Shown piece after piece: positions 38,790 to 52,349 of a DNA stretch of 64,000 bases. Position numbers and translations under genes: made by a program. Location of the stretch: positions 36,375,828 to 36,439,827 of the forward strand of contig NC_079876.1 of NCBI RefSeq assembly GCF_029227915.1, given 5' to 3'. The notes under the pieces are model-generated. The model ran no database searches, was not told where the DNA came from, and saw only the letters and a list, made by a program, of their open reading frames with translations. Every line of letters starts with the position of its first letter. Positions within the stretch are counted from its first letter, which is position 1. This stretch comes from Hydractinia symbiolongicarpus. Its lineage: Eukaryota > Cnidaria > Hydrozoa > Anthoathecata > Hydractiniidae.

Positions 38790-41250
38790 ATCCGTTTTTT
38801 GTAGGTTCCACTGGAATTTCGATAAGTAAATTTTAGGAGCTTCAGGGTTGCTACTTATATTTTTAATGTGCTCTTGGTGACCTAATTGTAAAGGAAAAGA
38901 ACAACACTAAATTTGGGGAAATTTTTACCACCCGTGTCAATTTAACAAGAACTCCCCGTCACATATATTGTGAAAGTTTTAATCAATATAAAAGGGTTAC
39001 GCCCTTTCCAAATGTTTGCCATGGGAAAGAATTCACAGTGAAGTCCTACCAGATGAGTGTAATGCAAATAATAATAACAACAAATTTTAATTCGCATCTC
39101 AAGAGATCATGAATATAAAAGCATCCTTCGCTAGGAAAAGATGAAAAGTTACGTTTTCAGAGTAGATGTGTGATGTCTTAGTAACGGGAAAACCTGTAAA
39201 CTGAGGTGACGGTGAAAGGATGCAAGTTTTATGAATTTACCGTAATTCCTCTTTTTAACCCCTTTTAACCCTCTCCAGCGACTCAAAAAGTTATTTAGAA
39301 ATAAAATATCTATGTTTGTTTGTTTTTTCACAACGGGTTGTGTATGTTCCACAGGCACAACAAGTCCATCATAGAACTTCATCTTTTAGATGAAGGTGAT
39401 GATGAAACAAATGAAGTTAACATTCTGTATTAATTTGAAAAATAGATTTTGTGTTTAAATCTATATTATTTATTTAGCTTCCTCCCTTTATTTATCTCCC
39501 CTTCTATTTGGCCCCTGGGGTCTAAAAAGAGGAATTTCGGTATTAGTATTTCGGTATTAGTAAGCGTTAAAAAAAATTTTGAGATGAGACGCATAATTTT
39601 TACCTTCTTTCCCCATCGGCCTAGCTATTTAAGCAAGACATAAAATTATGGTTCGTAGCAATTATGGTTTCTAACAGCGGCGTATTTTATGAAGAGCGAG
39701 AGCGTAAATGCTGACGGGACTAAAGTAAAACAAAAGTACAACTGCGCAGTTAATTAATAAAGAAAAGTGTGGAGAATGGTATACTTAAATCATCATCTGT
39801 TAAGAAAACTCATAACAATTTCAACTATCTTTATTGTGAATGTCAGATCACAACCTCTCGTTTGTATTTTGTGGACAGGAAATGGTGACCATTTTACCCA
39901 AATACCATTTGGAGTGTATGTCCGCTTATATTAGACCGTTGGTAACTCAAAAATTACTTTTGTCACTAACTTATGGAGTACGAAATTTTAAATCAAAAGG
40001 ACTTGTTGCTGTTGAGATCTTACGTCATTCTACTAAAGGTTAACAGACAAAATTAAAAAAACAAAAAATAATAAGTAAGGTCTGATTCATGAATACTACT
40101 AATAATAACAATAAAGATTATATACTCACCAAGGTTACAATCAATTTGATCTTCCATTTATTTGTTTTTGTTTTGCTAAAAAATACAAATCAAGTTGCAA
40201 AATCACAAAACAGGCCATATTTCTGCAGTTGCATTTTGATTTCGGATACTTTTAGTTTGTGTTTGTTTATGAAGCGCTCTTATGTTCGGTAACCAGTCTT
40301 TAAAGAGGAGGGTTAGTATTTTTGGTACATAGAATATTAAAGGAGTCTAATTGCAAGTAATAAGACTTACTGGAAGGGCAGTTTTGTTGTAATCTTGATG
40401 AGCAAAATTGTTAGGTGCTATTTCTAAGGGGGCTTTTGGGTACTTCATATTTTCCACCAAACTACAAGATGCTCTATTTGGGTATGTTATATATTTTTTA
40501 TGGATATGTTAACAGTCGGTCCCTTGATAATCTGGTTCAGACGATACACTCTCATTTCCCACCCACTCACACCTTATTAAGACCCCCCGCTTATTAATTT
40601 CATCCAATGAATAAGCTCCTGATAGTTAAAAGAAATTTTCGGAGGTTATTTTTTGTTTTGAACGTTCATACATTCTGTGTGTTTGCTGGTATTTACTTAC
40701 CATCATTGACGCAAGCTAGCACTACGTTTATTTATACGCAATGCATTTGTACCTACTTTGTATCACATATTTTTTTAAGAGGAAGCCACTACAGTGTGCA
40801 AAGAAAATTTCAGCCCCCCCCCCTCCCTCACTTAGTGGTTTTTGAAAAAAGAAATTCCGATCTCCCCTCTCTGAAGCCTTCTAATTATACTGGTATTCTT
40901 AATTTACAACAGGAAAAAATAGTGAATCGTGACAAAATAGAGACATATCAAAGCCTACTTTATACAAAAATAATAGCATCGCATCAAAATGATTTTAACA
41001 GAACCGTACGTATGAAGAAGACGTTATAATGTAAATAGGTAATCAGCTTCCTATTACAGAAACATTGTACGAGATCTGAATTCCACGTGACATTATTGCG
41101 ACCGTATAAACTTGACCTAACAAACTGACAAGCTGAATATATTAACTGCAATACAGTCAACATTTGCAAAGCCATCTAATTCGATGTTTGAGGTGACTCT
41201 GATTCCTAAGAAGTGAAATTTTACCTTACTACTTGATAGTAATGTATGGA
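38790..41250. other. No recognised gene
   Basis: AT-rich. A plus-strand frame at 40607-41029 (140 codons) has no motif I recognise and ends in low-complexity sequence. Confidence 0.5.
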
Positions 41251-41766
41251 GTTCAGTAAGAATGTAAGTAAGTAAGAGTTTATTTGCTGAGAACATAACT
41301 AATTACAAAAATGTTCTATTGAAAAAGGAACTATAACAAGACAAATTTGCTAAAAAACTTTAAACAAGCTGGAGATCATCACTCTAGTAAAATAACTAAT
41401 CTAAGGAGATGACCACCATTATATATTTAGAATTTTCCATTATAAATAAATAAATATAATTTTTTTGTTTATTTTCTTTAAGAAAATTAACTATACAATG
41501 TGACTGGGTTTTTTATCCGTTTGCAAAAAGTAGAAAATGGACTAAGTTAGTTAGTTAGCAGAGTGATTTGATTTTAGATATTGATAGTGGAGAAAGGTCT
41601 TGCCTAGGGAAAAGAGATTGAAAAAAGTTCCAGGCTAGTATACATTAACATAAAGTAGAATTGGTACCAAAAGAAAAAGTTCTGACAAGGGGTTTGTCTA
41701 AAAGTTTAATAGAAGACCCTCTGGTATTGTAAGTATCCGGGCGAAACGCTAGACTGAAAAGACTAT

Positions 41767-44076
41767 TTATGTCAAGTGGAGAGGTTTTTGTTCAGGACTT
41801 GGTAAACTAGAATTAAAGTCAGCAAAGGTGATGAGTCTGACCGCTATTTTTTGAAGTTTAAAGATTCGATCAGTGTGGATGTTATGGGTTAGACACCAAA
41901 CTTGGGAAGAATAAGAAGCGTGAGAAAAAAATAAAGAGTAGTATACATAGATGAGTATCTTTAAGGGAACATAGTGACGGAGTTTGGAAATTGCTCCATT
42001 ACTTCTGGAAAGTTTGGTAGCTAAGTATTTTATATGAAATGACCAATTTAAGTGAGAGTCGATAATAACGCCAAGATACTTACACAAGTGGAAAAGGATA
42101 GTGTTTTGCCATTCAGTTTTAGTCTAACATCATAGCTGATTGACTTATTGGGATGCCTGAAAAGAATAACCTCGGATTTGGCAACGTTAAGTGCAATTTT
42201 ATTTGCATTTAACCTGGGACTAGACCATAATAGACTGGTGTCATCTGCAAAGTGAAAAACATCACTATAGTAAATTCCGTTTAGGAGATCGTTCATATAA
42301 ATTAAGAAGAGTAGTGGTCCAAGGACCGATCCCTGGGGCACCCCGTGTAAAAATTCTAGTTCGGAAGAGTTATTCCCAGAAATAAAAACAAATTGTCTTC
42401 GGTTAGTAAGATAAGATTTCAACCAGGAGTTTGCTAGTCCACGAATGCCATAGCGTTGCATTTTACCCAATAGTATGTTGTTGTCAACGGTATCAAAGGC
42501 TTTTCGAAGGTCAATTAAATTCCACAAGAAAAATTTCCAGAGTCAAGTTGTTTTCTAATGTTTTCAATTAGACTGATTTCTGAAGCCAAATTGTTTATTA
42601 GTGATTATTTTATGTTTATCAAGAAATTTGATGAGACGCGAGTTAAAAACTAAAATAATCAACATTTCTTTTCAAACAGGCACATATCCTGACCTTAATG
42701 AAACAGTTAAAGTTATTCCTGTTTTATGAAGGTCAGGATATGTGCCTGTTTGAAAAGAAATGTTGATTATTTTAGTTAATGCAGGTGAGATTTCGTTGAC
42801 TACATTGACCAATAGTTTAGATGTGATACTATTTGGACCATTTCATTTACTGATGTTTTCATTACTTTTACGATTTCTTCAGTGTCCACTGGCGAGAAGA
42901 AAAAAGAACTAAGGTTGCTATTTTTGAGGTAGTTAGAAAAGTGCTTATTTGTAGGGGGTATTTTATTTCTTATTTTATCAGCAATATTTGTAAAATGATT
43001 ATTAAAACTATTAGAAATGAGAGGGGGATCATTAATTTGTTGATCGTTAATCTTAAGAGATATGTTGTTGTTATTATTTTGTTGTTTACTTTGTTTAAAA
43101 TATTATTTATCCCTTTCCAGATAATTTTGGTATTGTTTAAATTTATTTCAAAGTATCTTGTGAAATGTTTTTTTTTTTACTGTTACGAATTAAATCGACT
43201 ATACGGTTTCTGTACTGCTTGTATTGATTATGGATGTTAGTTTTCTGGATTAGGTTTGTTGTTTTAATAAAAGTTCTTAATAGTTTATTTTGCTTTGATA
43301 TAGCCTCCCTTATTCCTGCAGTAATCCACGGCTTGATTTAGTTTTGATTTGTTTTTAGTCATCAATTTAAGGGGAGCAAAAGTATTTAAATTATTATCAA
43401 AAAATGTGTTAAAAGAATTAAAAGAGCTATTTACATCGTTAAAATCAAAAACCTGATCCCAATTTTTACTGGATAACTTTTCCTTGAAGCCAGCTTCAAA
43501 AATTTGTTCATCACTGTGTGTCCAAAGTGTCCATCAAACGATGGAATGGGAGAATGATCTGGACTCTTGTTTCAGAAAGACCGACAACACTGAATGGATA
43601 AGTTCATCAATACGCTTATAAAGAGAAACAACATTTATATGAAAACAAGAAAAAAATGGTTTTATAAATTCATCATGATCATATTACTTACAGTCAATTG
43701 TGCAATCCGGTAACTCATCGTTGTCAGTACTGGTGTCAGGCGAGATAGAATTCAACTTGGTAAAGAAAGATATAAAAGCAGACAAAATAGGATTCAGAGG
43801 TGTTTTAGAATTAACTTGAGAATTTTCAGAGCAAAAAGGTAAGATTTAAGAGTTGCATTTAAGACAAGACCAAACCTCACTGTCCTTAGAAATTGCGAGG
43901 TATTCAAAATCTTTAGAGCTTAATTCATTACAGCTCGAGTGGACCCATGAGTCACAAAAATTGCAGAATGTAGCTTTAGAATTATTCCTAACTAACTTAT
44001 TGCAGATGGAGCAGAAAAATTTGTTAGAGCCTAAGGGCATAAGGGAGATCAAACGAACAATAAAACTCAAAAACAC
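41767..44076 (-). pseudogene. LINE B ORF2: finger, endonuclease remnant, reverse transcriptase
   Basis: Starts with a PHD-like finger CSICNKLVRNN..CNFCDSWVHSSC..WSCLKC (44010-43850). The endonuclease is reduced to GLSETR joined almost directly to DHSPIPSF near 43560, an internal deletion. RT motifs: LTKIINISFQTG (42775), then an inversion, FNSRLIKFLDKHK (42640), DLRKAFDTVDNNILL (42510), GVPQGSVLGPLLFLIYMNDL (42345-42290), FADDTSLL (42240), LNANKIALNVAKSEVILF (42200) and KYLGVIIDSHLNWSFHI (42080). Frame shifts separate several of these. Inactive. Confidence 0.88.
42648..42777. repeat. Perfect 49-bp inverted repeat inside LINE B RT
   Basis: 42648-42696 is the exact reverse complement of 42729-42777, spacer 32 bp. 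The right arm is in the normal RT orientation; the left arm replaces the segment that should carry the NYRPIS region. Confidence 0.95.
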
Positions 44077-44378
44077 AAATAGTTAATCCAGTTAAGTGTG
44101 AAGTTTTAGGCTTATAAGGGACGGAAGGGAATAGAAATACAAAACAATACTAAAGGGCATGAAAAATAAGCATTGTAAGGATGATATAAAAAATATAAAA
44201 GTTAATAACAATATTGGAAACAACTTAAATGATATAAGCAAAAATAAAAGAGAACAGAAACATTACCATCGTACGATCGTGTTTACACCGCCATTTTGGA
44301 ATGCACACTAGAAATAACATAGTCTCGCTTGTAAATAAGACTAAAAAAACAACGGCTGCGCTTATTTGATTATATTTT

Positions 44379-45583
44379 CTAGAATTCGAATACGAAATCA
44401 GGAAACAAATCTTTTAGAACATCTTCATGGTCTATGTCTATAAAAAGATTGTCTTGGTTTACTTTTATTTGAACCATCCCGTTCTTAGTTCTTAATTTGC
44501 TGATCTTGTTGCTTTTAAAATCTATTCACCTTCCACGAATTTTTCTATATAGCGGTAAAGACTTTCGTTGATGTACACCTTATTTTCGGGAATTTCTCTT
44601 AGTAAATTTTTCTTGCTCACTATCTTATTTACAGTCTTCCGATTGGAAAATTTAACGATAACTGAATTTCTCTTTCCAATTCTGTGACAGGCTTGTATGT
44701 CTGTTTTCGGTTCGATGTTTACGCCGATATCCTTAAGAATGTTACTGACCTTGTCCTTTAACTAACTATCTTCAATCATTTCGTCAATTCCGCCGATGTC
44801 GATACATTCTCGTCGGTTGTATTGCTGTGACTTGAGAAGATCAGTTTCGAGACTTTTAATTCTGGTTTGTAGATTGTTAGTAGTTGTTTATGAGACAGCT
44901 AAGTGTGATTCTAGGATTTCAATCCGTTTTTCCATCTTTCTTGTTATTTCAAGTATTTCTTTAACTTTCATTTTCTTTTTGATTGCTCAAGAAGAAAGTG
45001 ATAATTTCTTTCTTGTTTATTGCTGCAATTGCTGCTCAGTAAACTAGAACGCCCTTTGGTATTTTCTGGATTTTGGCTAACTTGATCCAGACATCCGTTC
45101 ACCTTGACGGCCAGGGTTTATCTGATTTCATCAAAGTGTGCGCCTAAAGAGGCAATATTTGTGTGAAAGACTGTAAGACCACCATCTGTTGACTGAACAC
45201 GGTGTTAAATTCATCCATAGAATAGTACAGGCAACTGTTAGTATTGTTACTTATGTCATCTGAGATAGTGTTCCTTCTATGACCTTAAGACAATCCATAT
45301 GTCTATTTGGTTCAATAATAGGTGAATCTAGGAATGTAGAACAGTTTTTACCTTGCAGGGTGAGTTTAAGCAATCCATCTGATACTTCCATGAAAGGGAT
45401 GGTTTCAGCTTCACATTTTCTGCAACTCCAGATGTTATCATTATTTGCCATGCTTTCATATTCAATGTTAGTAATGTTGTTACATTTGGCATGGATACAA
45501 TTGTTACAGGCATCACATTGTACAACCTTTTATTTATTTGTTGTGCGTTTTAAGCATATCCCACATTTGTTTCGGCGAGGCAT
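44379..45583 (-). pseudogene. LINE B ORF1 with N-terminal PHD-like finger
   Basis: ATG at 45581-45583 gives MPRRNKCGICLKRTTNK; after a stop/shift VVQCDACNNCIHAKCNN and WSCRKCEAET complete a PHD-like finger. A coiled-coil-like middle follows (about 45050-44800), then GKRNSVIVKFSNRKTVNK, VYINESLYRYIEKF and HEDVLKDLFPDFVFEF, stop 44379-44381. The C-terminal layout is the ORF1 RNA-binding domain. Several stops and shifts. Confidence 0.78.
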
Positions 45584-45995
45584 TTAACCAGGGAAACAAA
45601 AAGTTAACTATATATAAAAAAGACATTATAAAATGAAATAATAATAGTAATAATAATAAATGAAATAAAAAATAGAAAAATGAAAAAATTTGAGGCACAA
45701 CAAAATTTGAAGAAGGATTTAGTGATGCTCCTACAATTGTTTGCAGCAAATTATGCTAAGATTTGTAGAAAGAAGATATGTACGATCGTAATAAAAGTTA
45801 CAGAGGCAGATCAGAAATTAAAAATATGGAGAAAAAAATAGATAAAGTAAACACACATCTCAAACATAGATATAAGTATATATACGCATTTCACTTTAGT
45901 TAGAATGAGTGAAAACATAACAAAAGAAAAACGTATAAACTAGCTAGAACCAACAGTAGTTTTGTGGAATGTCTCGGAATTCTTTGATGACTTAA

Positions 45996-46877
<882 letters not shown>

Positions 46878-46884
46878 TTAATAT

Positions 46885-47860
46885 CTATACCTTAATATCT
46901 GGTTTTTTGCAGTTTAGTTTGGCTGGGTGAGAGACAAACATTTGCCACTTCGGATTTTCAGCTTTCAGTTGTTTTCGATATTTTAATGCATTGTTAGTGC
47001 GCAGCAACAACTTTAAAATTTGACTTTGTCGGCTTTTTTTCAAGTTCAGGTTTAATTTACAATATTTGTTCAACCAAGACTTTTTCAGTATCATTCCAGC
47101 TGTTTTCTTCACCAGGAATGTCCTTGAATACCAATGTGTTTCTCATAGCCCTGTTTATTTGACTTCAACTTTTAAATCTAAGTTCTGCGCGGAGTTTTGA
47201 AGTTCTTTTATGGGAGTATTTGCCTGTGCCTGTTTTATGCTCTTCTTTAATTCAGCCATTTCCTTTTCAAGATCAATAATTTTTTACCGTTTAAGTCACT
47301 TTGTATGCTCTTCAATCTTGTCAATTCTTCGAATTAAAGTATCTTTGAGATTATTAATAAGTTCTTGCACTTCAACTGATTTTTTAGGAGGCATTTTCAG
47401 TACGATTTATGAGATCAGTACTACAAGCCCAAAGAACGTTAGGCAAGTAGTACCTGGAATAGTTTCCCTTTTTCTCCGTGGTATTGATTTGTCATCTTTA
47501 CCATTGAAATTAAAATTAAATCCGTGTTTTTCTTCCTCCAGCAAAATCTCTTTAGCACCATTACTTGGTAACTTTCCGTGTGTATCTTTCATATTGATAC
47601 GCCGCGCTAATGCTGACCAGTTAACAATAATGGTTTCATTCCATTGAGATGCCTAGAAGTTTAAAATCATATGTATATATACTTTGATAAGTTGGTAATA
47701 AGCTGGCAGGAAATACGTTCTCATGCCTACCTCTCTTTGAAGTGCATCTTTGTCCATTGTGTATGCATTGAACTGTTCAATATGATTTTTTGCCAGATTT
47801 CTCTTTAATTTTTTTGCTTTCTGTTTTCTTGGTGGCTTCTTTTTGAATTGTTTCAAAGGA
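46885..47860 (-). pseudogene. Transposon-type hypothetical coding remnants
   Basis: Minus-strand frames: a basic segment at 47856-47653, then VNWSALARRINMKD ... PRRKRETIPGT (47640-47450), then a possible coiled coil starting MPPKKSVEVQEL (47395) to about 47160, and a basic region 47112-46885. The NW..LAR ... PRRK..IPG pattern recalls uncharacterised repeat-borne proteins of invertebrates, but I cannot name the family. Confidence 0.4.
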
Positions 47861-47879
47861 CGATATTATGCGATTTTTG

Positions 47880-48187
47880 TCCCAGCTGTTTAATGACTTT
47901 CTTGTGCCATAGCATCTAAATTTAAAAAGAAAGAAATTGGATTTTTTTTCCTAATTTTTATTTTTGCTGATTTCAGTGCATTTCAAAGCTGTGAACAGAT
48001 TTTATCTCTTGCAGAGGCACACCTGCAATATCAACAGGAATACAACCAACATGTAGTTAATTTCTTAATTTTTTTAAAGAAAATTTTTTGATGTTGTGAA
48101 ATTTTTAGTGTTTCATGCATATACGGTATATACTAGATAGTTGTTTGCTTTAACTTAAACACATTCCGTTAAGAATAATTTTAAATT
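47880..48187. other. No recognised feature
   Basis: AT-rich, nothing recognised. Confidence 0.5.
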
Positions 48188-48475
48188 TATCCGTTTAAGG
48201 ATATTCACGTTATGAAAAGTTTTATTTATCTCATTTGTACCTACTTAATTAATTTCGAATTGCTTTAATATTTATTGTTTTGTGTTGTGTTCTGTCGCTG
48301 TTTTAGTTTTCTGCCTCTTTACGGTCAATGTTTTTAGGAAATCCTTGCAAAAAGGGGGAATTTTCTTTTTTGAAAAATCTTTAGAGGGTTGCAACAACTA
48401 TAGTAGAACCAGCTGTCATTAGACAAGAAATATCATTACAGCTAGCTGATTCGTCACCTTATCATCAATTATTTT
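48188..48475 (+). mobile_element. 3' fragment of the endonuclease-USP retroelement (copy 3)
   Basis: Shares with copy 2 the order CCGTTT.AGGATA, ATTT.TACCTA, GAATTGCTTT, AATCCTTG.AA.AAGGG, TTTAGAGGGTTG, GTCATTAGACAAG, ATCATTACAGC and a CACCTTATCATCAAT end. No coding part. Confidence 0.75.
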
Positions 48476-48479
48476 TGAA

Positions 48480-51000
48480 TTATAATTAATAAAAAATAAT
48501 ATAAATTTTATGTGTAAATGTGAAAATGTACCTTGCAAAATTATGAATATATACTCAATAATAAGTGTATTACCTCTTTGAATGCGATGGAAAGAGAGAT
48601 TGAACTTCAGAATGATTAAAGTTGTAAATAAATTCCTCACAAATTTTCTTATGTTTATTTTTCTTCGTAGAAGGTAGTTTGTTCCAGTTTGGTGTTGAAA
48701 AGTGAGCAAAGTATTTTTTGATATTTTTTGCATATTTTCTGTTCCATTGCCTGTACGAACATTTTATACGATTTATATATTTTTTAATTAAATGGAGCGA
48801 GTTGTGCCTCATTTGTTTCAAAATATGTACCAAAGAAAATTTTCAGTTCTTCGAATCACTTATCTATTGGCACGTGCCTGTGCTTTACTGGTGTTGATTG
48901 AAGTACTGTGTGAGTAGTAGATTGGTTATTCTCTATACTTATGTTCAATTCTTCATTTGCGTCAAGTGTGAGCTCTCCAATGGTAATCGTCTCATTAAAG
49001 CTGGTATAGCCACTGTCGTTAACATGTTTAGGTGCACTGTTTTCACAAAGGGGACTAAAAGGGGACTAGCGACCAAATAAAATGCTGTCCTATGAAATCC
49101 ACACGTAAGAGGATTACTTAATGTATAGGCATTAAATTAAGACATCACAAAGTTTTGCACAAATATTTTAGCTTCATAAAGCGCTTTTGTTCTCTCCCGT
49201 CTAAATGCTTTCGCGCGAAATTTAGAAATGTTTGTTTACATCCCATGCGTTGGCCCATGTGATCAAGTCACGTGCTAAGTACAATAATATTTCAGATGCG
49301 AGTAAGGGTATATTTCTCCTTCGAAAAGACTATATTTTACATTAATATTAAAGCAAAATCCCAGGTCTTAGGGAGACATCAAAGAAGGTACGTTTACAGG
49401 ATATTTTTGCTTCAAACCTCCAATGTTGCACACTTAGATACCACTTGCTGGACCCGAAATAGTTAAAAATTGAATCAAGAAGACCCGAAAAAATGTATTT
49501 CTTAACTGCGGCAATCACCTATGTGCAATTTTCCAGAATTTATCAGCTAAATGACACAACAACTTTTACGAAAATGAAGCTTTCATGCTAATTTTGTAAG
49601 ATTGACTTATTTTTATTTCTCCTCCTAAGCTCTGTGTAGATGGGGTTTTATGTGGTAAACTTACGGAAAATTAAAAGAGCTGCGGTCACTCTTACCACAA
49701 AAGTCAATGTAAATTTAAAAAACAAAGTCAGGGACCCCCTAAAATTCCGGGTCCGCGTCGTACTGACCTGAGTACAAGATAATTATTGTTAGCGAAAATA
49801 AAATGTAAACAGATAAAGTTTAACTTTATCAGCTAATTTTTAGAGATTTGGAGCAAAACACACAGATTTTAAACCGCTCGGCATTCAATGATTCACCTAG
49901 TGGAAAATCTGTTTAACAGGTACTCGGGTAAAATATATACAAAAGTTTAATAAACCTCTTTTTATAACTAAACATTCTGTAATAGGTGCAACTGCATGTG
50001 ATTTTATTTCTTCTTAAAAATCACCCGTTGAAGTGTGAGTAACATTAAGGTATAAAAAGCGGTGCTTTATGTCAGTCTCTAAATATCGCCGTCACTCTTA
50101 ATATGCGAAGATATAGTTCTTTTGTTTTCTCTTTCTTTAACAGTGGCTACAAATTTCTTAACTCCACCAATGTTTGTAGCGATAGCTACTGCTTTCTTTT
50201 TGTTGCTATATCTCAACTTCGAATGTTCCTGAGGCGTGACTCACTTTCTCTTCCAACTAAAAACCAAATTAAGAATTTAAACAATTTTCTATGTAAAACA
50301 ATATACAACATTCCAATTTTTACCTTTGCACCTCGCTCTGCCGAATTATAACGCATAAGTATTACCATCGCGACAAAGTAAATTGTAACATGTCATAATA
50401 TTGCAAATGGTTTGATAAACTAAAGGAAACAACAAAGCAAGTGAAATGTTAGAAAGTTAAAAATAAATGTGTGATAAATTTTAATATCATGAATTTCATC
50501 GATGTAAATATATATCAAAATAACCGAATTAGCGTGAAAGTTTTATACATAAAAAATTTCTACCGTATAATTAGTCGCACTTGCATGTACCGCATAATTC
50601 TCAGATCTGGGTTAAGGTGTTAAAATATCAATAAGTAATGTTCCAATAATTATATTGTATTCAAAATCGTTTCCTGATAAACAGACACAGTTAGCAAACA
50701 AATATGCTATTATTTGTCCTCAAAAGTTTTGTTTCCTTTTAGAAATTTGATGATGTTAACGCGAATATTATACGTCTTAAAGTCTTTAGTTAACGGAACT
50801 GCAGTGACTTTTAAAGGAACTTTCCACCAATTCAGATGGCAGTAAGTGCCCTTGGCAAGATGGGACAATAACAACCATATTTGTCTTAGAGTATTCCCCC
50901 ATTTTGCCCCACAGCTATCCTTCGTTTGTGCTTTGTGGGGCCCATTGCAGGAGTTCGGAGCTCTCTAGTCTCAGCCCCCTGTGTTAGCACAATATGTCGA
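48480..51000. other. No recognised gene
   Basis: AT-rich. A basic minus-strand frame at 48570-48833 (87 codons, many Lys/Asn/His) and a plus frame at 50103-50351 are unassigned. 50885-50975 is a GC-richer patch with a GCCCCAC/GTGGGGC inverted pair. Confidence 0.5.
50051..50078 (+). promoter_or_regulatory. Possible Pol II core promoter (TATA + initiator)
   Basis: TATAAAAAG at 50051-50059 and a TCAGTC initiator-like word about 24 nt downstream, followed by an 82-codon frame at 50103. Spacing fits a TATA/Inr promoter, but the frame has no recognised motif, so this may be chance. Confidence 0.25.
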
Positions 51001-51367
51001 CTGAGGTAATCCTCAAAGATCAAGAGATTTTAACAAATTAGAACAACTAGATTTGCGGATAACATAGTGTTCTTTTATATGAGCATATTCTTTAGAGGAG
51101 CAAAACCTCTAGAATTTAAATTAAGACTTAACTGGTCGAGTTTATCATTGTGAATTTTCATTCTTTCGTAACCATGATGCTAAAACCGCGTTTCCACGAT
51201 TCAGGATTGTGGAAATACTTACCAAGAATAACCATGTACAAGGTGTGGCAACCAACAGCTCAGAACTAAAGGATTGTAACGAAAAAGATTCTTCTAAATT
51301 ATGACCTAAATATATATACAATCAAATAAAGTCAAAGTATATGTTTACGGCGTTCGTATTTCCGACA
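51000..51367 (-). mobile_element. 3' LTR of BEL/Pao element (inner edge defined)
   Basis: The minus strand has a polypurine tract GAAAGGAGGGAG (51379-51368) directly followed by TGTCGGAAATACG from 51367, the expected start of a 3' LTR. The outer end is not fixed; a stop near 51000 is a guess. Confidence 0.6.
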
Positions 51368-51409
51368 CTCCCTCCTTTCGCGAAAGCCGCGAAAGTTAAG
51401 GCGCGAATG

Positions 51410-52345
51410 TTAAGTTTCAACAGGGTACAATAAGTTCACCGCGCGTTTCAGCAACAAATTCTTCCCATTGGATCTTGTTCGAACAGTTGCTACTCGAATT
51501 TGTTCGTCCTTGCTAAGTTGAACGGATTCAACTACACCAATTTTCCATTTGGAACGCGACAGTTTATCGTCCTTAATTAATACGACATCCTCCACGTTGA
51601 TAAGTTCTCGACTTTGACGTTTTGAGGTTAGCTTATGTCGTTCTCGTAATTCGCTTAAATAGTCTGTTAAATCGTGTCCAGAAATTGTTCATAAGTTCGT
51701 TAACATATTTGTAACGCACATGACTAGATACATCGTTATTTTCTTCGCTCGATGGGTTGACATTTAATCGTCTACCGTAGTTTAAATGATTCGGTGTAAT
51801 AATTTCGTCACCAATCTCACTTGTACCATAAGTTAATGATCGATCGTTCAATACAGATTCGACTTCAGCAACAATGGTAATAAGCTCGTCTAATGTAACA
51901 CGTGCTTTAAACAATATACGGACTAAACATCTTTTGGTAATTTGAACCAGTCTCTCATAGAACCCTCCTCACCAAGGGGCAGCAGGAGGATTAAATGTCC
52001 AGGTTATTCCAGTACTGGTTGCAAACGATACAATAGATGACACGAATGCTTGGACTTCTTCACTGACAAAATTACTCCCATTGTCCGAATACACTTTTGA
52101 TGGGATACCTCGTCGTGCAACAAATCTTCTGAATGCGAGTATAAATGTGCTTGCAGTATTGTTTGTACCAACTTCTAAATGCAACGCTATGGTAGCGCAA
52201 CAACTAAACAACGAAATCCACGTTTTATGTGAATTATTCAAGAGCGTGTCCTTTAAATTAAGAGGACCAAGATAATCAACACCAATAGTTTTAAACTATC
52301 CAGCACAACTCTTCCACATTTGTGAATATGCTAGACAGGGTTGCA
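51410..52345 (-). pseudogene. BEL/Pao integrase, C-terminal part of pol
   Basis: Minus-strand frame with the DDE integrase: GVDYLGPLNLKD (first Asp, about 52275), YSDNGSNFVSEEV (second Asp, about 52080) and GGFYERLV (Glu, about 51950). The second W of PPAAPWW is a TGA stop. Then LDELITIVAEVESVLNDRSL, LTYGTS, NHLNYGRRL (BEL/Pao integrase tail), a frameshift near 51655 and VEDVVLIKDDKLSRSKW ending AVNLLYP (DUF5641-like), stop at 51410. Damaged zinc-binding words lie upstream to 52345. Truncated at its 5' side; no protease or RT. Confidence 0.85.
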
Positions 52346-52349
52346 GAGT

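Larger units (their letters stand above)
41255..45595 (-). mobile_element. Near full-length degenerate LINE B
   Basis: Minus-strand element from ORF1 start near 45583 to a 3' end near 41255 where a short GTAA/TTAC repeat (41259-41276) marks the typical tail of CR1/L2-type LINEs. Contains ORF1 with a PHD-like finger, ORF2 with a second finger, a mostly deleted endonuclease and a nearly complete RT. Confidence 0.85.
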
